From Microbispora siamensis (GTDB lineage: Bacteria; Actinomycetota; Actinomycetes; Streptosporangiales; Streptosporangiaceae): a DNA stretch of 64,000 nucleotides. Under the pieces are notes generated by a model. That model saw nothing but the letters and a program-made list of their open reading frames with translations. It was not told where the DNA came from and made no database searches. The DNA is taken from assembly GCF_016863095.1 (NCBI RefSeq), contig NZ_BOOF01000006.1, forward strand, positions 159,092 through 223,091. Direction: 5' to 3'. Below, piece after piece: positions 7,626-15,299 of this stretch (positions within the stretch are counted from its first letter, which is position 1; each line of letters opens with the position of its first letter). The position numbers were made by a program, and so were the translations under genes.

Positions 7626-8978
7626 ATGACCCGCGCGGGGACTCTCCCCACCGTGCTGACCGGCGTCTTCGTCGCGATCCTCGACTTCTTCATCGTCAAC
7701 GTGGCGATCCCCACCACGCAGCGGGATCTGCACGCCGGACCGGCCGCCGTCGAATGGGTGGTCGCCGGATACGCCCTGGCGTACGGCTCGGGGCTGGTCC
7801 TGGGCGGACGCCTCGGCGACGTGTTCGGCCGGCGCCGGATGTTCGCTCTCGGCCTCGCCCTGTTCACACTCGCGTCGGTCGCCTGCGGGCTGGCCCCCGA
7901 CGCGGGTTCGCTGGTGGCCGCCCGCGTCGTCCAGGGGGCGGCGGCCGCCGTCCTCGCCCCGCAGGTGCTCGCCGTCATCCGCACCGCCTACAGCGGCGCC
8001 GCCCAGGCCAGAGCCGTCAACGCGTACGCGCTGACCATGGGGCTTGCGGCGGTGTTCGGCCAGTTGGTGGGAGGCCTGCTCATCCAGGCCGACCTGTTCG
8101 GGCTCGGCTGGCGGGCCTGCTTCCTGATCAACGTCCCGATCGGCGCCGCCGCTCTCGCGGTGACCTGGCGGACGGTTCCGGAGAGCCGCGCGGCCGGTGC
8201 CGTACGGCTCGATCTCGGCGGGGCCGCCCTGGTCACGCTCGCGCTGGCGGCCACGCTGCTGCCGCTGATCGAGGGCCGCGAGCAGGGGTGGCCGGCGTGG
8301 ACCTGGGTGTCGTTCGCCCTGGCCGTCGCGCTGCTGCTGGCCTACGCCCGGCGGCGGCACGACTCGCCGCTGATCGACCTCGCCCTGTTCCGTGAGCGCG
8401 CCGTCACGGCGGGGCTGCTCACCAACCTCGCGTTCTCGATGGGCATGGCGGCGTACTTCTTGATCTTCGCGATGTACTCCCAGGAGGGCCGGGGCCTGGA
8501 CGCGCTGCACGCCGGCCTGGTCTTCACGCCGATCGGCGCGGGCTACCTCGCGGCGTCGCTGCTGGCGCCGCGCCTGGCCGGGCGCTTCGGCCGTCAGATC
8601 ATCGCGTTCGGCGGCCTGACCAGGGCGATCAGCCTGACCGTCCTTCTGGCCGCGGTCGCCGGAAACGCGCCGATCGGCTGGCTGGTGCCCGTGCTGGCCG
8701 TCGACGGGGCCGGCATGGGGCTGGTGCTGGCGCCCATCATGGGCACCGTCCTGTCGAGGGTCGCCCCGCACCACGCCGGCGGCGCCGCGGGCGCCCTCAC
8801 TACCGCCCAGCAGGTCGGCGGCGCCCTCGGCGTCGGCATCATCGGCATCGTCTTCTACAGCGCCCTGTCCGGCGGCGTCACCGTGGCGTTCCAGCACGGA
8901 CTCGTCTATCTCATCGTCATCACCCTGGCCATCGCCGCTCTCGTCCAGTGGCTTCCCCGCGCCAGGGCCGCGGCCTGA
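7626..8978 (+). CDS. MFS drug efflux transporter (EmrB/QacA-like)
   Basis: The 450-residue membrane protein begins with FVAILDFFIVNVAIPTTQ, the motif typical of the DHA2 branch (LDxTIVNVALP). It then has WVVAGYALAYGSGLVLGGRLGDVFGRRRMF, containing the MFS motif A (GxLGDxxGRR). Hydrophobicity suggests 12-14 segments. Family members export drugs or metabolites using the proton gradient. The ATG has GGGAG upstream. It is divergent from a TetR gene, which fits substrate-inducible efflux. The substrate is not readable from sequence. Confidence 0.9.
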   Translation: MTRAGTLPTVLTGVFVAILDFFIVNVAIPTTQRDLHAGPAAVEWVVAGYALAYGSGLVLGGRLGDVFGRRRMFALGLALFTLASVACGLAPDAGSLVAARVVQGAAAAVLAPQVLAVIRTAYSGAAQARAVNAYALTMGLAAVFGQLVGGLLIQADLFGLGWRACFLINVPIGAAALAVTWRTVPESRAAGAVRLDLGGAALVTLALAATLLPLIEGREQGWPAWTWVSFALAVALLLAYARRRHDSPLIDLALFRERAVTAGLLTNLAFSMGMAAYFLIFAMYSQEGRGLDALHAGLVFTPIGAGYLAASLLAPRLAGRFGRQIIAFGGLTRAISLTVLLAAVAGNAPIGWLVPVLAVDGAGMGLVLAPIMGTVLSRVAPHHAGGAAGALTTAQQVGGALGVGIIGIVFYSALSGGVTVAFQHGLVYLIVITLAIAALVQWLPRARAAA

Positions 8979-9182
8979 CCACCTCACCTCCTGGGTCGCC
9001 GGACTCATCGATGTGTGTCAGGGGAAATCTCAGGGTGATCCCGGACGACACGGTGATCGATCTGACTAGAGTTACGAAGCATTGATCGCGAAGCAGACCA
9101 CTCCGACGGCTCCGGCTTCCGCGCCGGTCAACAACCGATCACGGCAGTACGTGAGCATCACAACGCGCTTTCAGGAGTAAGG

Positions 9183-9416
9183 GTGGCCAGGTCAGAACGC
9201 AAATTCAGCCACTTCGCCAATACGCGGCACAGGAACTGGACGATCATCGGAGTCGCCGATGCGCCGGATCACAGGGAGGTGCGGTCGGTCGAGATATTCC
9301 AGGGCCCGGACGGCAACGAACCGCGACTGGTGCTGGCCCCCGAGGAGGTGCCCCAGTTCGTCGCGGGCCTCATCGCGACGGTCATGCCCGGCGACCTGAC
9401 AGCGGAAGAAGACTGA
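9183..9416 (+). CDS. Small acidic protein of unknown function
   Basis: This 77-residue product starts at a GTG preceded by AGGAG. It contains two beta-rich segments (WTIIGVADAPDHREV and VRSVEIFQGPDG) and a helix (PEEVPQFVAGLIATVM), and ends in acidic residues. There is no signal peptide. It lies just before a broken anti-sigma-like ATPase gene. In actinomycetes small proteins of this size often accompany XRE/HATPase modules, so it may be a leftover of such a module, but I do not recognise the family. Confidence 0.65.
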   Translation: MARSERKFSHFANTRHRNWTIIGVADAPDHREVRSVEIFQGPDGNEPRLVLAPEEVPQFVAGLIATVMPGDLTAEED

Positions 9417-9418
9417 GC

Positions 9419-9675
9419 CACCCGGCTCTCACCGTTGGTGCATCTCGACGCCTAGGCACCGCGCGATGGCGAGTCGTGCCAGTCGTCGACGACCGAGCGC
9501 TACCGGGAAGCGTTTGCCGACGGCGCAGCGACCACCGGCTGCGCCGTCCGACCACCGGCGCACTCGACCTGCACGGCCGGGGACTCACGATCGTCCAGGC
9601 CTTTCCCACCACTGGGGCTGGGCCATCACCCCGTACGGCAAGTCCGTCTGGTTCCAGCTCCTCGCCTGGCTCTGA
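9419..9675 (+). pseudogene. Frameshifted remnant of an anti-sigma-like HATPase
   Basis: Two frames together encode the C-terminal half of a HATPase_c regulator. The first reads VVDDRALPG ... ALDLHGRGLTIVQAF, the second continues HHWGWAITPYGKSVWFQLL and ends in TGA at 9673-9675. HGRGL-V-AF followed by WG and G-K-VWF-L is the usual ending of this family. The switch from the first to the second frame is around 9605, consistent with loss of one base. The N-terminal part with the ATP-binding asparagine box is absent. An intact relative lies at 55922-56365. Confidence 0.75.
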
Positions 9676-9694
9676 CCGGGCGACGCCGGGGTCG

Positions 9695-10051
9695 TCACGG
9701 GGTCAGCGGAGGAGCCTTCCTGGCGGAACCGCGATAGGTCTCGGGGTCGTACCGGCGCTCGTTGTCGTCCAGCTTGGCGTTCGCGGCCTCGGCGAGGTCG
9801 ACGCCCAGCGCGTCGGCCAGCCTGACCAGATACAACGTCACGTCCCCGAGCTCGGCGCGAACTCTGCGCATCGCCTCCTCGTCGAGTTCGCCCGACTCCT
9901 CGGCCGTCAGCCACTGGAACTCCGCGACCAGCTCCCCCACCTCGCCGGCGAGGGCCATGGCGAGATTCTTGGGCGTGTGGAACCTCTCCCAGTCCCGCAC
10001 GCGTACGAACTCGCGCAGCCGGGCGGCCAGATGTTCCAGTTCACCGGTCAC
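9695..10051 (-). CDS. MazG-like nucleotide pyrophosphohydrolase
   Basis: The 118-residue protein has the compact all-helical MazG-like fold: the paired acidic motifs GEVGELVAEFQW (about residues 36-47) and RAELGDVTLYLVRLAD (about 65-80) supply the metal-binding Glu and Asp residues. The short length and the helix starting with KNLAMAL resemble dCTP/XTP pyrophosphatases of the MazG-like group. Such enzymes remove the pyrophosphate from non-canonical or excess dNTPs. The GTG start lies 11 bases after the stop of the upstream methylase gene on the same strand, so the two may be cotranscribed. Confidence 0.88.
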   Translation of the reverse strand: MTGELEHLAARLREFVRVRDWERFHTPKNLAMALAGEVGELVAEFQWLTAEESGELDEEAMRRVRAELGDVTLYLVRLADALGVDLAEAANAKLDDNERRYDPETYRGSARKAPPLTP

Positions 10052-10062
10052 GGCACCCGACC

Positions 10063-12057
10063 CTACTCGTGCGGCCGTACCGCACCGTGGGTGAGGCCCT
10101 CGGCCACCAGACCGGCCAGGTCCTCGCCGAGCGCGGCCGCCTCGCGCAGGGCCGACCGGAACTCGGCCAGGCGCCGGAACGCCTCGCCGTACCTGCGTTG
10201 CTCCTCCAACGGCAGCAGCGGCAGCTCCGCACGACGTACGTCCACCCGATAACGCGAGGACATGGAGGTGTAGTGGCGGACGTTGACCGACGCGCAGAGG
10301 AACCCGGCGAGGAAGTCGGGGTCGAGCACCTCGGGATCCGGCCGCAGCAGGGACAGATAGGGGCCGAGCAGGGCGTCGCCCTTCCTCAGCACCCGCGCGA
10401 CCGGGGCGGCCACGACCTGCGGCACCACGACGTCGCCGGGCCGCGTGACGATCGGCCTCGCCCCGGCCTGCTCAGAGGATCCCGACGCGGGCCGGTCTTC
10501 GAGCACGTCCTCGACGGTGAGCACCGGCGCCCCCCGAGGGGGTTCCTCCCCCGGCCGGGCCGGCGTCTGCTGCTCCAGGACGAGCATGCCGCGCCGCACC
10601 AGCTCGGGCAGCGGGACCAGGGCGAGCTCGTCCGGCGGCGCCGCCACGGCGGACGGCAGCAGCCCGGAGACGGTCCGCAACACCTCGGCGAGCCGGGAAC
10701 GGGCTCCGGCGATCCGCTCCGGTGACAGGTCGTCGGCGGCCGTGGACAGGTAGCGGGCGGGTGTGAGGTCCACGTCCTCGTCGAGCAGGTCGACGAGCGG
10801 CACCGACCTGCTCACACCCGGCTCGTCCAGCTCGCGCCCCGCGCCGAACTCCCGCCACGCCTCGACGGCCACCCCGGCGTAGTCGTCCGGTCTGCCGGAG
10901 GTGTCGACCATCAGCACATGGCTGGGCGTGCCGCCTTCGGCGGGCTGGCACAGGATCCACAGCGTCAGGCCGACCGCCACGTTGGGCACGGCGCCCTGCG
11001 GGAGCGTGATGACCGCGCGCAACGCGCCGCGCCGCAGCAGCTGGGACCTGATCCGCCGGCCCGACCTCCGGCTGGCGACGGCCGGGGGCATGAGGAGCAC
11101 GGCCACGCCTCCCGGCGCCAGGTGGGCGAGCGCGTGCTGCACCCAGGCCAGCTCCGGCTCCACCCGTGGCGGCAGGCCGTACTCCCACCGGGGGTCGGCC
11201 GTCAGCTCCTCGTATCCCCAGTTGCGGTCGTTGAACGGCGGGTTGCACACCACCGCGTCCACCAGTTCGCCGGGGAAGGCGTCCGCGCGCAGGGAGTCTC
11301 CCGGCCTGATCCGTGCGTTGTCGCAGCGCAGCGCGAGCCGTACGGCGGTGAGCCGGGCGGCCACCGGATCGACGTCCTGGCCGAGCAGCCGGGCCCCGGG
11401 CGAGCGCTCCAGCGCGCGGCCGAGGATGCGGCCCGAGCCGCAGGCCGGGTCGAGGACGGAGCCGAACCTGTCGCCCACGAGGTCAAGCGTGAGCGTGACG
11501 ATCTCGGCGGGGGTGGAGTAGACGCGCCGGGTGTGCACCTCGAAGTACCGCTCGCGCAGGAACTCGAAGGTGTCGCGGACGCCTCGTTCCGCGGCCAGCC
11601 GGGCGATCGAGCGGACCAGCGGCACGCGGGTCGCCGGAACGGTCTCGGGGAACGCCTGCGCGCTGACGGTCTTCGCGCACGCCGCGCGCACCCGGGCCGG
11701 AAGCTCCCGCGCCACCTCCTCGTCGGTCCCGGCCGAGAGGCTGTCCCAGTCGTCCGCCTCGTGCCGCACGTACACCAGGAAGGCCCCGAGGTCGGCGATC
11801 AGGTCGGCGAGGTCGTCGTCGTCGACGGTGGTGCGCAGGTCCTGCCAGAGCCACTCGTCCGGGGGGAGGTCCCTGCCCTCGGCGTGGCCGCGCAGCCACT
11901 CCCGGATCTCCGCGAGTGAGAACGCCGGACTGGTGGACGTGCCTCCCACGGGCTCGGGGAAGTCGTCGTGCCTGCGCCGCCAGTTGCTGACCGCCGCACG
12001 TCCCACGCCGGCCAGACGGGCGATGTCCGCCGCGGTGACGTGTACGTCTCGCCGCAC
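10063..12057 (-). CDS. Solitary N6-adenine DNA methylase with HTH and TRD-like tail
   Basis: The product is about 664 residues. Order: an N-terminal helix-turn-helix (TAADIARLAGVGRAAVSNWRR), a helical linker, then the methylase core with SAM motif DPACGSGRIL (about 203-212) and catalytic NPPFND (about 272-277). The C-terminal 150 residues resemble one half of a type I specificity subunit (RPGDVVVPQVVA ... LPLLPLEEQRRYGEAF). No restriction subunit is adjacent. It likely methylates adenine in a sequence read by its own tail. I start at GTG with GGGAGG upstream; an ATG at 12099 would add 14 residues. It is divergent from a NYN gene. Confidence 0.88.
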   Translation of the reverse strand: MRRDVHVTAADIARLAGVGRAAVSNWRRRHDDFPEPVGGTSTSPAFSLAEIREWLRGHAEGRDLPPDEWLWQDLRTTVDDDDLADLIADLGAFLVYVRHEADDWDSLSAGTDEEVARELPARVRAACAKTVSAQAFPETVPATRVPLVRSIARLAAERGVRDTFEFLRERYFEVHTRRVYSTPAEIVTLTLDLVGDRFGSVLDPACGSGRILGRALERSPGARLLGQDVDPVAARLTAVRLALRCDNARIRPGDSLRADAFPGELVDAVVCNPPFNDRNWGYEELTADPRWEYGLPPRVEPELAWVQHALAHLAPGGVAVLLMPPAVASRRSGRRIRSQLLRRGALRAVITLPQGAVPNVAVGLTLWILCQPAEGGTPSHVLMVDTSGRPDDYAGVAVEAWREFGAGRELDEPGVSRSVPLVDLLDEDVDLTPARYLSTAADDLSPERIAGARSRLAEVLRTVSGLLPSAVAAPPDELALVPLPELVRRGMLVLEQQTPARPGEEPPRGAPVLTVEDVLEDRPASGSSEQAGARPIVTRPGDVVVPQVVAAPVARVLRKGDALLGPYLSLLRPDPEVLDPDFLAGFLCASVNVRHYTSMSSRYRVDVRRAELPLLPLEEQRRYGEAFRRLAEFRSALREAAALGEDLAGLVAEGLTHGAVRPHE

Positions 12058-12146
12058 GCCGCTCCGCCTCCCGCCAGTTCTCCGATCAGACCGGACCATA
12101 TCCGATGCCTAGGACATGGGCAACGTCGCGCCAAGTACTGGTTGAT

Positions 12147-12158
12147 TGTGTCAACACA
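12147..12158. promoter_or_regulatory. Short palindrome between methylase and NYN genes
   Basis: TGTGTCAACACA has five-base perfect arms around CA. It lies just upstream of TCTAAT (12162-12167), a plausible -10 for the NYN gene. The HTH of the divergent methylase could bind here. This is inference only. Confidence 0.35.
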
Positions 12159-12203
12159 TGCTCTAATGGACGCCAGGAGTTGACATGGAAGGGAGCAAGG
12201 ATC

Positions 12204-12683
12204 GTGAGCACTCCCATCACACGCCTCAGGTCACTGCGTCGCGGGCGCGCGATCCATCTCCTGGACATCGAGAACCTGACCGGGTCCCCCCTCCCGACCA
12301 CCCACGACGTACGGCGGGTGATGAGCGCCTACCAGCACACGGTGCCGGTCGGGCCGCTGGACCAGTTCATCGTGGCGGTCAACCACAACGCGCTCGTTTC
12401 CGTGGGGATCGCGCTGCGCGGGGTGCAGTTGCTGGCCCGCTCGGGACCCGACGGCGCCGACCACGCCCTTGACGAGGCGGCTCGTACGGCCCGGGTGGAC
12501 CTGCGGTTCGAGCGGGCGGTCATCGGGTCGGGGGACGGCTACTTCGCCGACCTGGCCCTCTGGCTGGCGGGCCGCGGCCTGCACGTCACCGTCGTCTCCC
12601 AGCGCGACCACCTGAGCTGGCGGCTCTACACCGCGGTCCCCGACACCGTCACCTTCGAGCTACCCGTCGCCCGGGCCGCGTGA
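12204..12683 (+). CDS. NYN/PIN-like domain protein, predicted nuclease
   Basis: The 159-residue protein begins at a GTG with GGGAGCAAGGA upstream; the frame is open further upstream but without family support. It contains HLLDIENLTG (first acidic strand, about residues 18-27) and GSGDGYFADLALWLAGRG followed by VTVVSQRDHLSWRLY, which match the acidic clusters of NYN ribonucleases. These enzymes use Asp-bound metal to cut RNA. It is divergent from the HTH-methylase with about 145 bp between the chosen starts, suggesting shared regulation. The RNA target is unknown. Confidence 0.82.
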   Translation: MSTPITRLRSLRRGRAIHLLDIENLTGSPLPTTHDVRRVMSAYQHTVPVGPLDQFIVAVNHNALVSVGIALRGVQLLARSGPDGADHALDEAARTARVDLRFERAVIGSGDGYFADLALWLAGRGLHVTVVSQRDHLSWRLYTAVPDTVTFELPVARAA

Positions 12684-12722
12684 GGCCTACCCTCGCCGGA
12701 GCGGCGTGGGCAAGATGAGGGA

Positions 12723-14321
12723 ATGATCGACTATTTGGTGATCGGGGCCGGGTCGGCCGGATGCGTCCTGGCCAACCGGCTGTCGGAGGATCCGTCCGTC
12801 CGCGTGCTGCTCGTCGAGGCGGGCGGCGCCGACCGCCACCCGCTCTACCAGGTGCCCAAGGGGTTCGGGAAGCTCTTCGACGATCCGCGGAAGGTCTGGC
12901 ACTACCGGACACAGCCGTTCGGTCCCGACGGGCAGGCCGAGATATGGCCGCGCGGCCGGGTTCTCGGCGGGTCGAGCTCCATCAACGGCATGGTGTACAA
13001 CCGCGGCCACCGCGCCGACTACGACGAGCTCGTACGGCTCGGCAATCCCGGCTGGGGCTGGGACACGATCCTGCCGATCTTCCGGGCGATGGAGGACAAC
13101 GCCCTCGGCGCCACGGCGACCCGCGGAGCGGGCGGCCCGCTGCACGTGTCCCCTCCGCGCGACCCCGATCCCCTGTGCGACGAGATGATCGCCTCCGGTG
13201 CGTCGCTCGGCCTGACCCCGATGCCGGACGTCAACGAGTCCGACGACGAACGCGTCGGCCACGCGATGGCGACCATCAAGGACGGCCGGCGGTTCAGCGC
13301 GGCCCGGGCCTTCCTGCACCCCGTACGCGACCGGAGCAACCTCACCGTCGTGACCGGGACGACGGTCACCGGGTTGCTGTTCGACGGCGACAAGGTCGTC
13401 GGGGTCACCGCCCGGGACGCCGGCGGCGCCGTGGTCGAGTATCGCGCCGCCCGGGAGGTCGTCCTGTCCCTGGGCAGCCTGGGCACGCCGAAGCTGCTGC
13501 AGTCGTCCGGCATCGGCCCGGCGGAGGTGCTGCGGGCGGCCGGGGTGGAGGTCAGGCTGGACCGGCCGATGGTCGGCGCCAGAATGCGCGAGCACCGGTG
13601 CCTCGCGCTGAAGTTCCGGCTGAAGGACGACCTCGGCTACAACCGCATGCTGTCCACGCCGCTGCGGCAGGGCGTCACCGCGCTGCGCTACCTGCTCAAC
13701 CACAAGGGACCGCTGGCCGCGCCGGCCTACGACGTGATCGCCTTCCTCAAGACCCGGCCCGAGCTGGACCGGCCGGACGCCCAACTGCTGATGGGGCCGT
13801 GGTCGGTGGCCACCTACCGGGCAGGTGAGACGGTCACGGTCGAGCGGCAGCCCGGGGTCTCGGTCGTCGCCGAGATCCTCCGCCCGACCGCGGAGGGCAG
13901 CGTGGCCATCACCTCCGCCGACCCCGGCGCGCCGCTGCGCATCGAGCCCAACTACTTCGGCTCGGAGCACGACCGGCGCGTCGGCGTCGACCTGTTCCGC
14001 CGGATGCGGGAGTACTTCGCCCAGGAGCCGATCGCCGGACGGCTGGCGTCCGAGACGTTCCCCGGGCCCCAGGTCGGCTCCGACGAGGAGATCATCGACG
14101 CGGCGCTGGGCGGCGGCTACTGCGGCTACCACGCCATGGGCACCTGCGCCATGGGCCCGGGAGACGACGACGTGGTGGACTCCCGACTGCGCGTGCGGGG
14201 CCTCGACAACCTGCGGATCGTCGACTGCTCGGTGCTGCCCACCATGATCTCGGGCAACCTGAACGGCCCCATCATGGCGATGGCCTGGCACGCCGCGGAC
14301 CTCATCCTCGGCAGGGCCTGA
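12723..14321 (+). CDS. GMC-family FAD oxidoreductase (choline dehydrogenase-like)
   Basis: The 532-residue enzyme starts with the FAD dinucleotide motif YLVIGAGSAGCVLANRL, has the GMC signature GRVLGGSSSINGMVY (about 79-93), a second signature around GSLGTPKLLQSSGIGP, and the C-terminal catalytic segment YHAMGTCAMG followed by ISGNLNGPIMAMAWHAAD. The conserved His lies in YHAMG and the partner in the NLNGP region. Family members oxidise alcohols to aldehydes or ketones. A substrate cannot be assigned: betaine genes are not adjacent. It follows the NYN gene by 39 bp and may be read from the same transcript. Confidence 0.93.
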   Translation: MIDYLVIGAGSAGCVLANRLSEDPSVRVLLVEAGGADRHPLYQVPKGFGKLFDDPRKVWHYRTQPFGPDGQAEIWPRGRVLGGSSSINGMVYNRGHRADYDELVRLGNPGWGWDTILPIFRAMEDNALGATATRGAGGPLHVSPPRDPDPLCDEMIASGASLGLTPMPDVNESDDERVGHAMATIKDGRRFSAARAFLHPVRDRSNLTVVTGTTVTGLLFDGDKVVGVTARDAGGAVVEYRAAREVVLSLGSLGTPKLLQSSGIGPAEVLRAAGVEVRLDRPMVGARMREHRCLALKFRLKDDLGYNRMLSTPLRQGVTALRYLLNHKGPLAAPAYDVIAFLKTRPELDRPDAQLLMGPWSVATYRAGETVTVERQPGVSVVAEILRPTAEGSVAITSADPGAPLRIEPNYFGSEHDRRVGVDLFRRMREYFAQEPIAGRLASETFPGPQVGSDEEIIDAALGGGYCGYHAMGTCAMGPGDDDVVDSRLRVRGLDNLRIVDCSVLPTMISGNLNGPIMAMAWHAADLILGRA

Positions 14322-14462
14322 CCGCTCAACGCCGCGCCAACTCGGTGCGGACTGGGGCATCCTCGTCCGGCCGTTCCCGGCTCTTGGCCGATGTCCTCGC
14401 TTATGCACTCACTGATCACAACCGTGAGACCGGGCGACAGGAGATACGGAAGGATACTCATC

Positions 14463-15299
14463 GTGACGGAGACCAAGCGCGCGTTGCTCAGCAGTGATTC
14501 CATCGGCGCGATCGCCGACATCACAGGGTCGATCGCGGACGCCGAACGGGTCCTCGCGGCGGTGGGCATAACGCTGAAGCGCAGGCCCATGACGCGACAC
14601 GAGGACGCGGTGATCGTCCCCAGCACCTCCAGCCACGTGTCGCACACCCTTCGGCTTCTCGATCTCACCGATGTCGGGGTGGTGAGCGCCGTCTTACAGG
14701 CGGCGGCCCGGTTCGCGGAGATCTACGAGGCACAGCCGTCGGCGGACCGAGGTCGGCTCGTCCGTCTCCGCCACTGCCTGGCCCTCGATGGATTCCCGCT
14801 CGATCCCACCGGCGACCCCATCGCAGCCATCCGTGCCCTGGGCCTTGCGGCGTCGAACGTCCTCGTCGACGCCTCGGCCATCCGGGTGGAGCTCGCCCGC
14901 CTGGAGCGGTCGCTCGACGAGGATCCAAGCCTTGCCATCGGCAAGGCCAAGAACCTCATCGAGGCGACCGCCAAGGCCGTCCTTCTGCAGCGGGGACGGC
15001 CCGTCCACGGAAGCCCGAATGTGCCGACCCTGGTGAACGACGCGATGACCGCGCTCGGAGTGCACCCCGACCAGGCCGATGCCACAGGCTCTCCGGTGGT
15101 CCGTGAGATGCTGGCCGGGCTGCGTGACGTCGCCCTCAAGGTGGGGACCCTCCGCAACAAACTGGGGGACGGCCATGGCCCCACGTCCGCGGTCACGGGC
15201 GTCTCCGCCAAGGAGAGCCGTCTCGCCGTCCGCGCCGCCATCGCCTGGTCCGCCTATATGCTGGACGCCCTGAGTGAGCCGGCAGCGAACTCAGTTTGA
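14463..15299 (+). CDS. Abortive-infection-type protein (Abi_C/HEPN-like)
   Basis: The 278-residue protein ends in a helical domain resembling Abi_C: SLAIGKAKNLIEATAKAVL (about 156-174), a VPTLVNDAM segment, then LRNKLGDGHG (230-239). The last motif has R, N, five more residues and H, which fits the RNx4-6H signature of HEPN ribonucleases. The N-terminal 100 residues are alpha-helical and unassigned. The GTG start has AAGGA eight bases upstream. It overlaps tail-to-tail by nine bases with the DUF262 gene. In phage defence, proteins of this type block growth of infected cells, probably by cutting RNA; here the role is inferred. Confidence 0.75.
   Translation: MTETKRALLSSDSIGAIADITGSIADAERVLAAVGITLKRRPMTRHEDAVIVPSTSSHVSHTLRLLDLTDVGVVSAVLQAAARFAEIYEAQPSADRGRLVRLRHCLALDGFPLDPTGDPIAAIRALGLAASNVLVDASAIRVELARLERSLDEDPSLAIGKAKNLIEATAKAVLLQRGRPVHGSPNVPTLVNDAMTALGVHPDQADATGSPVVREMLAGLRDVALKVGTLRNKLGDGHGPTSAVTGVSAKESRLAVRAAIAWSAYMLDALSEPAANSV

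Noticed and set aside
12687..14408. 573-codon minus-strand frame opposite the GMC oxidoreductase
   Set aside because: It has no domain and an Arg/His/Gly-biased translation; the plus strand encodes full FAD and catalytic motifs.
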